64,000 nucleotides of DNA from Streptomyces rugosispiralis (GTDB lineage: Bacteria > Actinomycetota > Actinomycetes > Streptomycetales > Streptomycetaceae), in the NCBI RefSeq assembly GCF_024505145.1, contig NZ_JANIAA010000023.1, positions 62,001 through 126,000 of the forward strand, read 5' to 3'. Each line of letters begins with the position of its first letter. Within the stretch, counting starts at the first letter, position 1. The notes beneath the pieces were generated by a model, which had not been told where the DNA came from, made no database searches, and saw only the letters and a program-made list of their open reading frames with translations. Shown one piece after another: positions 8,797-16,653 of the stretch. A program made the position numbers and the translations under genes.

Positions 8797-9708
8797 ATGC
8801 GCGCCCAGTTCGTCCTGTCGGAGATCGGCGTCGGTCTCCGCCGCAATCTCACGATGACCTTCGCGGTCATCGTCTCCGTGGCCCTCTCGCTCGCCCTGTT
8901 CGGCGGGTCCCTGCTCATGCGCGAGCAGGTGAGCACGATGAAGGGCTACTGGTACGACAAGGTCAACGTCTCGATCTTCCTCTGCAACAAGAACGACAAG
9001 GAGACCTCCGCCAACTGCGCCAAGGGCGCGGTCACCGAGGCGCAGAAGCAGGAGATCGAGTCCGAGCTCAAGCAGATGAACATCGTCGAGTCGGTGCACT
9101 TCGAGACCAGTGAGGAGGCGTACAAGCACTACAAGGAGCAGTTCGGCGACTCGCCGCTGGCCGACTCCCTGACCCCGGACCAGATGCAGGAGTCCTTTCG
9201 TATCAAGCTGAAGGACCCCGAGCGCTATGACGTCATCTCCACGGCCTTCGCCGCCCGGCCCGGTGTGCAGGAGGTCCAGGACCAAAAGGCCCTGGTCGAC
9301 GACTTGTTCAATCTGCTCAACGGCATGAACTTCGCGGCGCTCGGCGTGATGACGCTGATGCTGATCGTCGCGCTGATGCTGATCGTCAACACGGTGCGGG
9401 TGTCGGCGTTCAGCCGCCGCCGGGAGACCGGGATCATGCGGTTGGTCGGCGCGTCCAGCTTCTACATCCAGATGCCGTTCATCATGGAGGCCGCCATCGC
9501 GGGGCTGTTGGGCGCGGGCTTCGCCTGTGTACTGCTGGTGAGCGGACAGTACTTCCTGGTCAACAACTGGCTGGTGGACAAGATCGATGTGATCAACTTC
9601 ATCGGCTGGGACGCGGTGCTGGCGAAGCTGCCACTGGTGCTGGCGATTGGCCTGCTCATGCCCGCTCTCGCGGCGTTCTTCGCGCTCCGCAAGTACCTCA
9701 AGGTGTGA
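8797..9708 (+). CDS. ftsX: Cell division protein FtsX
   Basis: A 303-residue permease-like partner of FtsE. It has an N-terminal membrane segment (about 20-42), a large extracytoplasmic domain (about 45-175) containing two Cys (LCNKND, ANCAKG), then three membrane segments (about 178-205, 225-255, 275-297) with the RRRETGIMRLVGAS loop typical of FtsX. AAAGGA sits at the end of ftsE, four bases before the ATG. A strong hairpin follows the gene. Confidence 0.95.
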   Translation: MRAQFVLSEIGVGLRRNLTMTFAVIVSVALSLALFGGSLLMREQVSTMKGYWYDKVNVSIFLCNKNDKETSANCAKGAVTEAQKQEIESELKQMNIVESVHFETSEEAYKHYKEQFGDSPLADSLTPDQMQESFRIKLKDPERYDVISTAFAARPGVQEVQDQKALVDDLFNLLNGMNFAALGVMTLMLIVALMLIVNTVRVSAFSRRRETGIMRLVGASSFYIQMPFIMEAAIAGLLGAGFACVLLVSGQYFLVNNWLVDKIDVINFIGWDAVLAKLPLVLAIGLLMPALAAFFALRKYLKV

Positions 9709-9719
9709 CATTCGCCTAG

Positions 9720-9756
9720 GGCGCCGTACCGGACAACCCCCGGTACGGCGCCTTTT
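9720..9756 (+). terminator. Terminator of the ftsEX operon
   Basis: A perfect 13-bp stem (GGCGCCGTACCGG and complement) with a seven-base loop, followed by TTTT, starts 11 bases after the ftsX stop. Confidence 0.9.
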
Positions 9757-9763
9757 GGTGCCC

Positions 9764-9769
9764 TACACT
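9764..9769 (+). promoter_or_regulatory. -10 element, probable leaderless start of the S41 protease gene
   Basis: TACACT ends seven bases before the ATG at 9777, with no ribosome-binding site between. Confidence 0.5.
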
Positions 9770-9776
9770 CACCGGC

Positions 9777-10988
9777 ATGTCGGGCCCGTGTTTGTTCGTC
9801 CAGCCCCGCCGCATTCGCCGCGGGGCCGCCCTGACATTGGTCTTCGCCAGCGTGCTCGCCACCGGGGCGGCCGTCGGTTCCTGGGGGATCGAGCCCGGCT
9901 CGCGCCGGGCCCCCCAAGCCGCCCGGATACCGGCCCGCGCCTACGTCGGCGCGGTCGAGAGCGACCAGGTCAAGGCGGCCGCGGCCGCGGCCCAGGAGGA
10001 CGGGAAGTCCGGTTCCCAGGCCGCCCGCGAGGTGGTGAGCCGCAGCGGAGACCGGTGGGGCGCGGTCTACAGCGCCCGTGAGTACGAGGGCTACCGCCAG
10101 ACCCTGGACGGCGCCTACGTCGGCGTCGGGATCTCCGCCCGCCGGGACGCCCACGGCCGGATCGCGGTGGAGCGCGTCGAGCCCGGCAGCCCCGCCCAGA
10201 AGGCCGGGGTCCGGGCCGGTGACCGACTGCGCACGGTCGATCACAGAGCCGTGACCGGGCGGCCCGTCACCGAGGTCGTGGCCCTGCTGCGCGGCCCCGC
10301 CGACGGTTCCCCGGGCACCCGGGTGGAGCTCGGGCTGCGGCGCGGCGGCCACGAATGGACGCAGGAGCTCCGCCGGGCCCGGCTGACCACGGACCCGGTC
10401 ACCGTCGACCGGCTCAGCGGCTACGACGACCACAGACCCGGCACCGTCCGGATCAAGGTCGACTCGTTCACCAAGGGCACCGGAGAGCGGATCCGGCACG
10501 CGGTGCGCTCCATCCCCCGGGGCGACGGCGTACTGCTCGACCTGCGGGGCAACTCCGGCGGGCTGGTCTCCGAGGCCGTCACCGCCGCCTCCTCCTTCCT
10601 CGACGGTGGCCTGGTCGCCACCTATGACGTCCGCGGTGACCAGCGAGTTCTCGACGCGCGATCGGGCGGCGACACCGACACCCCGCTGGTGGTGCTGGTC
10701 GACGGCGGCACCATGAGCGCCGCCGAGCTGCTCACCGGCGCCCTCCAGGACCGCGGTCGCGCCGTGGTCGTCGGTTCCCGGACCTTCGGCAAGGGCTCGG
10801 TCCAGATGCCCAGCGAGCTTCCCGACGGCTCGGTCGCCGAGCTCACCGTCGGCCACTACCGGACCCCCGCCGGGCGTAACGTCGACGGCGCGGGCATCGA
10901 CCCGGACCTGACGGTCAAGGGCGACGACGGCCCGTCCGCGGAGGCGCGGGCGCGCACGGTATTGAGTGGCCTCGGGGGCGGGGCTTAG
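9777..10988 (+). CDS. Secreted PDZ/S41 C-terminal processing peptidase
   Basis: A 403-residue serine protease of the CtpA/Prc (S41) family, which cleaves exported proteins near their C-termini. A signal or anchor segment (about 19-40) follows a short basic N-terminus. A PDZ domain spans about 113-190 (GAYVGVGIS ... GSPAQKAGVRAGDRL). The catalytic Ser314 is in GGTMSAAEL and the general-base Lys339 in TFGKGSVQM; the 25-residue spacing is normal. The gene stands between ftsX and smpB, an arrangement conserved in Streptomyces as I recall. It appears leaderless (TACACT seven bases upstream). Substrates are unknown. Confidence 0.88.
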   Translation: MSGPCLFVQPRRIRRGAALTLVFASVLATGAAVGSWGIEPGSRRAPQAARIPARAYVGAVESDQVKAAAAAAQEDGKSGSQAAREVVSRSGDRWGAVYSAREYEGYRQTLDGAYVGVGISARRDAHGRIAVERVEPGSPAQKAGVRAGDRLRTVDHRAVTGRPVTEVVALLRGPADGSPGTRVELGLRRGGHEWTQELRRARLTTDPVTVDRLSGYDDHRPGTVRIKVDSFTKGTGERIRHAVRSIPRGDGVLLDLRGNSGGLVSEAVTAASSFLDGGLVATYDVRGDQRVLDARSGGDTDTPLVVLVDGGTMSAAELLTGALQDRGRAVVVGSRTFGKGSVQMPSELPDGSVAELTVGHYRTPAGRNVDGAGIDPDLTVKGDDGPSAEARARTVLSGLGGGA

Positions 10989-11006
10989 TGCGAGAATGGC
11001 CTGACC

Positions 11007-11486
11007 ATGGCTAAAGAGACGGGTCGCAAGCTGATCGCGCAGAACAAGAAGGCGCGGCACGACTATCACATCCTGGACACCTACGAGTGCGGTCTGGTGC
11101 TGACCGGGACCGAGGTGAAGTCGCTGCGCCAGGGGCGGGCCTCGCTCGCTGACGGCTTCGCCCAGCTGGACGGCGGCGAGGCATGGCTGCACAACGTGCA
11201 CATCCCCGAGTACAGCCAGGGCACCTGGACCAACCACTCGGCCCGCCGCCGGCGCAAGCTGCTGCTGCACCGGGCGGAGATCGACAAGCTCCTCGGCAAA
11301 ACCCAGGAGACCGGCCACACCCTGGTGCCGCTGGCCCTCTACTTCAAGGACGGCCGGGCCAAGGTCGAGGTCGCGCTGGCCAAGGGCAAGAAGGAGTACG
11401 ACAAGCGCCAGACCCTCCGCGAGAAGCAGGACCGCCGCGAGGCCGAGCGGGCGATTTCCGCGGTGCGGCGGCGGCAGCGGGCCTGA
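11007..11486 (+). CDS. smpB: SsrA-binding protein SmpB
   Basis: A 159-residue small basic protein that binds tmRNA and brings it to stalled ribosomes. It has the family hallmarks: N-terminal KKARHDYHILDTYECGLVLTGTEVKSLR, the central NVHIPEY, and a lysine/arginine-rich C-terminal tail (EYDKRQTLREKQDRREAERAI) that enters the mRNA channel. Length is standard. Its RNA partner ssrA lies 116 bp downstream on the same strand. Confidence 0.96.
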   Translation: MAKETGRKLIAQNKKARHDYHILDTYECGLVLTGTEVKSLRQGRASLADGFAQLDGGEAWLHNVHIPEYSQGTWTNHSARRRRKLLLHRAEIDKLLGKTQETGHTLVPLALYFKDGRAKVEVALAKGKKEYDKRQTLREKQDRREAERAISAVRRRQRA

Positions 11487-11602
11487 CCAGCCGGAAGGCG
11501 CGCCCCGGGCGGCGGGAATGGTGTGGCCCCGTCGCGCGTTGTTCACCTATGATGGCGTTGTGCCCCTACGAGGGCGCGGCACCACCTTTGAAAAATACAC
11601 AT

Positions 11603-11970
11603 GGGGATGATCGGTTTCGACAGCGGCTGTCGAAGCAGGGGAAGCGAGCCGAGGAAGCGGCAATGATCTCGTTAACCATATGTCGCAACCAATAATCGCC
11701 AACACCAAGCGCGATTCCTTCGCCCTCGCTGCCTAAGTAGCGACTTTGCGAAGTGTCAGCCCGGGGCTGTTCCCGACCCGGATCCTGGCATCGACTAGGG
11801 AACTAAACCACTAGACCCGGTCACGGGGTGTAGTGGGAAATCAAACAGTGACTGAGCCCGTCGGAGACTTGTCCGCGTGATCTCCGGGGCCGAGAAAATC
11901 ACAGCGGACTGCGCTCGGAGAAGCCCTGATTCCGCACCGTTGGACGCGGGTTCGATTCCCGCCATCTCCA
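11603..11970 (+). ncRNA. ssrA: Transfer-messenger RNA
   Basis: A 368-base tmRNA. The 5' end GGGGATGATCGG pairs with the 3' CATCTCC to form the acceptor stem, and the T-arm GGTTCGATTCC is present near the 3' end. The discriminator A is at 11970. CCA is not encoded (CTC follows) and must be added. The internal reading frame encodes the proteolysis tag ANTKRDSFALAA. tmRNA rescues stalled ribosomes together with SmpB, encoded just upstream. Confidence 0.96.
11698..11736 (+). other. tmRNA tag-peptide reading frame
   Basis: Twelve codons plus TAA encode ANTKRDSFALAA, a typical actinobacterial degradation tag ending in ALAA. Confidence 0.9.
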
Positions 11971-11984
11971 CTCATCCCATGTAC

Positions 11985-12020
11985 GACGAGGGGCCCCGCC
12001 GGATGGCGGGGCCCCTCGTC
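11985..12020 (+). terminator. Terminator of ssrA
   Basis: A perfect 16-bp stem (GACGAGGGGCCCCGCC and complement) with a four-base loop begins 15 bases after the mature tmRNA end. Confidence 0.88.
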
Positions 12021-12144
12021 GCGTTTCGGTGCTCAGCCGAGCCTCCGAGCACGAGGACTACCGGCGAGCCCAGATCGCGCACCGATGAGTTTCCCGCGCC
12101 GCGCCGGTCTATACGCCGGACACCCACGGACGGAAGGCTGGGCC

Positions 12145-12711
12145 ATGCGGAAACTGATCTACGGCATGAACCTGACCCTGGACGGCTACATCGCCGCGGC
12201 CGGCGACGACATCGGCTGGAGCGGACCGCCGAGCGACGAGCTGTTCCAGTGGTGGCTCGACCACGAGCGGGCGAGTGGCCTGTCGCTGTACGGGCGCAAG
12301 CTATGGGAGACGATGAGCTCCTACTGGCCGACCGGCGACCAGCGGCCCAACGCCACCCCGGCGGAGATCGAGTTCGCGCGGAACTGGCGGGACACGCCGA
12401 AGGTGGTGTTCTCCTCGACGATCGACAAGGTCGACTGGAACACCCGCCTGGTCACCGGCGACGCGATCGCCGAGATCACCCGGCTCAAGGCCGAGGACGG
12501 CGGCCCCATGAACATCGGCGGCGCAACGCTCGCCGGGGCGGCCATGCGCGCCGGGCTGATCGACGAGTATGTGATCGCCACCCATCCGGTCCTGGTGGGG
12601 GGCGGCACGCCGTTCTTCACGGCGCTGGACAGCTGGGTGAACCTGAACCTGGTGGAGACGCGGACGCTTTCCGGCGGCGTGGTCCTGACCAGGTATGAGA
12701 CGAGGCGCTGA
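12145..12711 (+). CDS. RibD/DHFR-fold reductase family protein
   Basis: A 188-residue protein with the RibD C-terminal / dihydrofolate-reductase fold. The N-terminus (RKLIYGMNLTLDGYIAA) and the late GGATLAGAAMRAGLIDEYVIATHPVLVGGG are characteristic; the Gly-rich stretches form the NADPH site in relatives. It is probably a stand-alone NADPH-dependent reductase; the substrate is unknown. The start ATG 12145 has GGAAGG eight bases upstream and matches the family N-terminus. No operon partners are evident. Confidence 0.8.
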   Translation: MRKLIYGMNLTLDGYIAAAGDDIGWSGPPSDELFQWWLDHERASGLSLYGRKLWETMSSYWPTGDQRPNATPAEIEFARNWRDTPKVVFSSTIDKVDWNTRLVTGDAIAEITRLKAEDGGPMNIGGATLAGAAMRAGLIDEYVIATHPVLVGGGTPFFTALDSWVNLNLVETRTLSGGVVLTRYETRR

Positions 12712-12738
12712 GCAGCTTCCCGCTGTCTCGCGGCTTGG

Positions 12739-13263
12739 ATGGGTGTTTCCTCTCACCGTCGCGGCGATCTCCCCACCGCACGCCCCCTGCCGCACTACGC
12801 CCCGGAGGCATTCGGGGAGCGCTTGCACCGGCACGCCGCCGAACCGGGTTGGGAGGCCGTGGTGGCCTACGCCTCCGGTGAGCCCATCGGCTATATCTAC
12901 GCCAACCGGCTCACCGGAGCGGAGGACCGCTGGTGGCGCCGCACGCGCCCGGAGCCCGAGCCGGGCATCGCGAGTGCTTCGACCGTCGCGGTGAAAGAGA
13001 TGATGGTTCGCCAGCAGTGGCGGAGGCAGGGGATCGCCCGTGGGCTGCATGACGTCCTGCTGGCCGGGCGGCCCGAGTCGCAAGCTTCGCTGATGGTCAA
13101 CCCCCTGAACCGGGACGGGAAGGTGCGGGCGCTCTACGTGGCGTGGGGATATCGGGCGGTGGGCACCGCGCAGTCATCGCCGGAGGCGCCTGTTCTCACG
13201 GTGATGGTCAGCCGATGTCCAGGACCGCCTTGCCGTGGAGGCGGCGGTCCAGGAGGGCGGTGA
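12739..13263 (+). CDS. GNAT acetyltransferase, probably 5'-truncated
   Basis: The frame encodes the body of a GNAT N-acetyltransferase: WEAVVAYASGEPIGYIYAN (beta strands), then EMMVRQQWRRQGIARGLHDVLLAGRPE, which contains the acetyl-CoA loop RRQGIA. Related Streptomyces proteins, as I recall them, have some 25-30 more N-terminal residues. Here the frame opens 28 bases after the previous stop, with no ribosome-binding site and an odd N-terminus (MGVSSHRRGD). The C-terminus runs about 56 bases into the convergent oxidoreductase gene with non-family residues (PGPPCRGGGG). I therefore suspect a decayed or fragmentary gene, although translation cannot be excluded. Confidence 0.5.
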   Translation: MGVSSHRRGDLPTARPLPHYAPEAFGERLHRHAAEPGWEAVVAYASGEPIGYIYANRLTGAEDRWWRRTRPEPEPGIASASTVAVKEMMVRQQWRRQGIARGLHDVLLAGRPESQASLMVNPLNRDGKVRALYVAWGYRAVGTAQSSPEAPVLTVMVSRCPGPPCRGGGGPGGR

Positions 13264-14134
13264 CGGCCTCCTCGGCTCGGTCCCAGCCGCCGCGCCAGGT
13301 GATCTGGGGGTCGAGGTCGCCCGTCGCGACGCGTTCCGCCAGCCAGCCGAGGTCCGCGCCGATGTCGGGGCGGTCCAGGAGGTAGAAGGTGACGATGGAG
13401 CGGTTGTGGCGGCCTTCGTTGCCGTAGAGGGCGCCGAACGGGAAGGTCTCGGGCTGGCCCGTGACATGGCCGACGGACACCAGGGTGCCGTGCGCGGCGA
13501 GCTTGTCGTACGCGGACACCAGTTGCGGTCCGCCGACCATGTCCACCACTCCGTGCACCGGCTCGCCGATCTCCTCCGGGTCCGCGAGCACCTCATGCGC
13601 GCCCAGTGTCCGTAGGGCGTCGCCGTGGGTGGTGGGGTCGCCGGTGGTGGCGATGACATGGGCGCCGCCGAGGTGGGCGAGCTGGACGGCGTACCGGCCG
13701 ACCCCGCCGGTGGCGCCCGTGACCAGGATGCGTCGGCCGAGGGTGTCGCCGATCCGGCGCAGTGCGCGTAGGGCGCTGCCGCCCGCGACCGGGATGGTGC
13801 TGATCGCGCCGGGGTCGGCGCCGGTGGGCGGGACGCCGAGCAGCCCGGTGTCCACGGCGCGCAGTTCCGCCCAGCCGCCGTCCGTGCCCAGGGTGACGAC
13901 GGGGGTTCCGGCGGCCGGTCCCGAGCCGTCGGCGGCCGCGCGCTCGACCACTCCGGCGGCGTCCCAGCCCAGCACGGTGCCGTCGGGGGCCTCGGTCCGG
14001 TGGGCGACCTCGCCGTAGTTGAGGGAGGTGGCGGTCACCCGGACCAGTGCCTGGTGGGGGGCGGGTTCGGGGTCGGCGGCCGCGCCGAGGCGGAGGCCGG
14101 AGGGGGCGGAGTGGTCAACGAGCAGGGCGCGCAT
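13208..14134 (-). CDS. Zinc-free MDR family NADPH:quinone oxidoreductase
   Basis: A 308-residue medium-chain dehydrogenase/reductase. It has the catalytic-domain N-terminus (ALVRVTATSLNYGEVAHR, GWDAAGVV) and a Rossmann nucleotide-binding segment GATGGVGRYAVQLAHLGGAHVIATTG (about 143-168). The zinc-ligand Cys residues of alcohol dehydrogenases are absent, so it belongs to the quinone-reductase-like branch; the substrate is unknown. It is divergently transcribed from a TetR gene with a palindrome between, so it is probably the TetR target. Confidence 0.82.
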   Translation of the reverse strand: MRALLVDHSAPSGLRLGAAADPEPAPHQALVRVTATSLNYGEVAHRTEAPDGTVLGWDAAGVVERAAADGSGPAAGTPVVTLGTDGGWAELRAVDTGLLGVPPTGADPGAISTIPVAGGSALRALRRIGDTLGRRILVTGATGGVGRYAVQLAHLGGAHVIATTGDPTTHGDALRTLGAHEVLADPEEIGEPVHGVVDMVGGPQLVSAYDKLAAHGTLVSVGHVTGQPETFPFGALYGNEGRHNRSIVTFYLLDRPDIGADLGWLAERVATGDLDPQITWRGGWDRAEEAVTALLDRRLHGKAVLDIG

Positions 14135-14174
14135 GGCGGTTCGCCTTTCCGGTGAATGGTGGCGGCATCAGTTA

Positions 14175-14208
14175 TGCCACTGAGTGGCAAACGCGCGCAA
14201 GTGGCATC
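14175..14208. promoter_or_regulatory. TetR operator candidate
   Basis: A perfect 15-bp inverted repeat TGCCACTGAGTGGCA (14175-14189), followed after 10 bases by a further half-site AAGTGGCAT. It lies between the divergent oxidoreductase and TetR genes, just upstream of the TetR -10 box, the position expected for autoregulation. Confidence 0.65.
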
Positions 14209-14220
14209 ACCGGTGACGGC

Positions 14221-14226
14221 TAGACT
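14221..14226 (+). promoter_or_regulatory. -10 element, leaderless TetR gene
   Basis: TAGACT ends seven bases before GTG 14234 with no ribosome-binding site. Confidence 0.55.
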
Positions 14227-14233
14227 TTTCGCC

Positions 14234-14902
14234 GTGACTGCCGCTCCCAACTCCTCACTGCGCGAACGCAAGAAGCGGCGCACCCGCCAGGCGCTGATCG
14301 ACACCGCGCTGGAGCTGTTCACCGAGCGCGGCTTCGGCGGGGTCACGCTGGATGAGCTGTGCGAGGAGGTGGAGGTCTCCAAGCGCACCTTCTTCCGCAC
14401 GTTCACCAGCAAGGAAGATGTCGCGATGGCCCCCGACCAGGACCTGTGGCGGGCCTTCCTGGAGGAGCTGGAGACCGTGGACCCGGCCGGGTTCCCGGTG
14501 GTTGAGCTGGGGCGGGACGCGCTGCTGGCCGCGCTGGCGCGGATGGACGACGAGGGCTGGGCCCACCGGATGCTGCTCAGCCGGCGACTGGCTGAGCGGA
14601 CGCCGTCGATGGGCGCGCACGGGCTGCAGTTCTGCGAGGCCACCACGCAGGAGGCGCTGGCGATCCTGCACCGCCGGTTCGGCCTCGGGGCGCCGGGCGA
14701 CCTCCGGCCGCGGCTGGCCGTGGACATGCTGGTCGCCGCGTTCCACGGGGCGCTGGCGAGTTGGGTGGCGCGGGTGGATGAGGCGGCGGCGGGCGGTGTG
14801 AGCGGTATCGAGCCGCCCACCATCGACGACCTGGCCGACCGCCTCCGCGAGGCCGTCGCCGCCCTCCCCGGCGGTCTCGCCCTGACGGTCACGCCCCGCT
14901 GA
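14234..14902 (+). CDS. TetR-family transcriptional regulator
   Basis: A 222-residue regulator. The N-terminal helix-turn-helix is clear (RTRQALIDTALELFTERGFGGVTLDELCEEVEVSKRTFFRTFTSKEDV, about 15-60). The C-terminal ligand domain is generic. GTG 14234 gives the standard TetR start; the frame is open 78 bases upstream, but those codons contain the operator and promoter. It is expected to repress itself and the divergent oxidoreductase through the palindrome at 14175. Confidence 0.85.
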   Translation: MTAAPNSSLRERKKRRTRQALIDTALELFTERGFGGVTLDELCEEVEVSKRTFFRTFTSKEDVAMAPDQDLWRAFLEELETVDPAGFPVVELGRDALLAALARMDDEGWAHRMLLSRRLAERTPSMGAHGLQFCEATTQEALAILHRRFGLGAPGDLRPRLAVDMLVAAFHGALASWVARVDEAAAGGVSGIEPPTIDDLADRLREAVAALPGGLALTVTPR

Positions 14903-14982
14903 CGGCCGCGCCACGCGCTGGTCCCGGCGGACGCCGTTGCGGGCGCACCCCGGTGATCCGTGGCCTGGCAGCCGTTCCGCTC

Positions 14983-15032
14983 GTCCCCTTTATCGGGGAC
15001 CTCCGAGGGGAGCCGCCGCCTTCGGGCGGCGG
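14983..15032. other. Two adjacent hairpins after the TetR gene
   Basis: GTCCCC/GGGGAC (14983-15000) is followed by CCGCCGCC-TTCG-GGCGGCGG (15013-15032), an 8-bp stem closed by a UUCG tetraloop. They probably terminate the TetR transcript and insulate the tnpB element; a small RNA cannot be excluded. Confidence 0.5.
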
Positions 15033-15149
15033 AAGTACCGGACTCTTGCGGAGCAGGGCGGGGAAAGGCGAATGGTCGCCGGGGTAAATCCGTCTTCGCC
15101 GCTGACGATATGTCAGGTAGTCACATGCTGATGTGCTAGTTTGTGAGCC

Positions 15150-16349
15150 GTGGCCACTCACGTGAAGCGGGCGTATCGGTACCGCTTCTATCCGACCGAT
15201 GCGCAGGCAGCGGAGCTGTCGCGCACGTTCGGATGCGTGCGGAAGGTCTACAACATGGCGCTCGCGGCCCGCACTGAGGCGTGGGCGTTGCGTCAGGAGC
15301 GGGTCAACTACAACGCAACGTCGGCCATGCTGACGGCGTGGAAGAAGACCGAGGAACTGGCTTTCCTCAATGATGTGTCCTCGGTTCCGCTTCAGCAGGC
15401 CCTGCGGCACCTCCAGGCGGCGTTCACCGCGTTCTTCGCTCGGCGGTCGAAGTACCCGCGGTTCAAGTCGCGTAAGAAGTCCGGCAAGTCCGCCGAGTAC
15501 ACCTCCAGCGCGTTCCGGTTTCGGGACGGGAAGCTGACGCTGGCGAAGATGGCCCAGTCGCTGGACATCGTGTGGTCGCGTCCCCTGCCGGACGGCGCCC
15601 TCCCGTCCACGGTGACCGTCTCCCAGGATGCGGCCGGGCGCTGGTTCGTCTCCCTCCTGGTCGAGGACCCCGCCGTCCAGCCGCTTCCCGCCGGCGGCTC
15701 GGCGGTCGGTATCGACGCCGGGCTCGACCACCTGCTCACCCTGTCCACGGGTGAGAAGATCACCAACCCCCGGCACGAGCGGCGCGACCGCGTCCGCCTC
15801 GCCCGCGCCCAGCGCGACCTCGCCCGCAAGGCCAGGGGCGACGGCGCCAACCGGGCCAAGGCACGCCGCAAGGTCGCCAGGGTCCACGCCCGCATCGCCG
15901 ACCGGCGCCGTGACCATCTGCACAAGCTCACCACTCGACTCGTGCGTGAAAACCAAACGCTCGTGATCGAGGATCTCACCGTCCGGAACATGCTCAAGAA
16001 CGGCAAGCTGTCCCGGGCGATCTCCGACGCGGCATGGTCGCAGTTCCGGAGCATGCTGGAGTACAAGGCTGCCTGGTACGGCCGCGAAGTGATCGCGGTC
16101 GACCGCTGGTTCCCCTCCTCCAAGCTGTGCTCCGTATGCGGCACCCTGCAAAATAGGATGCCGCTGGGCATCCGCATTTGGACGTGCGACTGCGGTGCGA
16201 CCCACGACCGGGACGTGAACGCGGCGAAGAACCTTCTGGCCGCCGGACTGGCGGTGTCGGCCTGTGGAGCCGGTGTAAGACCTCAACGGGAGTCCTCCCG
16301 GACGGGGCAGTCGGTGACGAAGCAGGAAGCGCCACGGCGCGAGCCGTAG
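15150..16349 (+). CDS. tnpB: TnpB RNA-guided nuclease
   Basis: A 399-residue TnpB. The RuvC-like catalytic residues are all present: Asp189 (GIDAGLDHLL), Glu274 (LVIEDLTVRNM) and Asp355 (HDRDVNAAKNLL). The Zn finger has CSVCG and CDCG. The N-terminus KRAYRYRFYPTDAQAAELSRTFG is typical. TnpB proteins are programmable nucleases guided by an RNA from the right end of the element and related to Cas12. Length and motifs are complete, so the protein is probably active. The start GTG 15150 is preceded by TAGTTT seven bases upstream, a probable leaderless start. Confidence 0.9.
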   Translation: MATHVKRAYRYRFYPTDAQAAELSRTFGCVRKVYNMALAARTEAWALRQERVNYNATSAMLTAWKKTEELAFLNDVSSVPLQQALRHLQAAFTAFFARRSKYPRFKSRKKSGKSAEYTSSAFRFRDGKLTLAKMAQSLDIVWSRPLPDGALPSTVTVSQDAAGRWFVSLLVEDPAVQPLPAGGSAVGIDAGLDHLLTLSTGEKITNPRHERRDRVRLARAQRDLARKARGDGANRAKARRKVARVHARIADRRRDHLHKLTTRLVRENQTLVIEDLTVRNMLKNGKLSRAISDAAWSQFRSMLEYKAAWYGREVIAVDRWFPSSKLCSVCGTLQNRMPLGIRIWTCDCGATHDRDVNAAKNLLAAGLAVSACGAGVRPQRESSRTGQSVTKQEAPRREP

Positions 16350-16388
16350 GAATCCCCCTCGTTTACGCGGGGGAGGAAGTCAAGAAGC
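16200..16388 (+). ncRNA. Candidate omega/reRNA at the tnpB 3' end
   Basis: In characterised elements of this family the guide-RNA scaffold overlaps the tnpB 3' end and finishes at the right-end hairpin, with the guide taken from flanking DNA. Here the hairpin at 16354-16375 and GGAAGTCAAG would end the scaffold, and the guide would begin near 16388 (AAGCTGTCCAACAACGACGC or one or two bases earlier). The 5' border is a guess. Confidence 0.35.
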
Positions 16389-16527
16389 TGTCCAACAACG
16401 ACGCGATCGTGGTGACGCTCGCGACGTCCGGCGCGGGCCATGCGGAGGCGGTGCGGCCCCGTGCCGTACGGGACGACGCCACGGGTGCCACGGCCGCCAC
16501 GGCCGACGCCGGACGCGAGTGCTCCTG

Positions 16528-16653
16528 GGCCAAGCCCCACCGCTGCTGAGGCCAAGCCCCGCCGCTGGTGAGGTCAGGCCCCACCGGCGCTGAGGTCAGG
16601 CCCCGGAACTGCTGAGGCCAAGCCCCAGCGCTGAGCTGAGGTCAGGCCCCGCC
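16528..16653. repeat. About 22-bp imperfect repeat, six copies
   Basis: Six copies of a unit built on TGAGGYCARGCCCC (17-25 bases apart) fill the gap between the tnpB element and the alpha-xylosidase gene and run over that gene's stop codon. Confidence 0.6.

Larger units (their letters stand above)
15102..16388 (+). mobile_element. IS1341-type element (IS200/IS605 family, tnpB only)
   Basis: The element holds a single tnpB gene and no tnpA transposase. At the left end are two short hairpins: CTGAC-GATAT-GTCAG (15102-15116) and TAGTCACAT-GCTG-ATGTGCTA-like pairing (15118-15138). At the right end is TCCCCC...GGGGGA (16354-16375), followed by GGAAGTCAAG, which I recall as a common right end of such elements in Streptomyces. 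Exact borders are estimates: no target duplication is expected in this family, so only comparison with an empty site could fix them. Mobilisation would need a TnpA elsewhere in the genome. Confidence 0.65.

Noticed and set aside
16389..16549. Remnant coding frame (KLSNNDAIVVTLATSG...) right of the tnpB element
   Set aside because: It matches no family I know and lacks start and stop context; it could be flank of an interrupted gene, but there is no left-hand counterpart.
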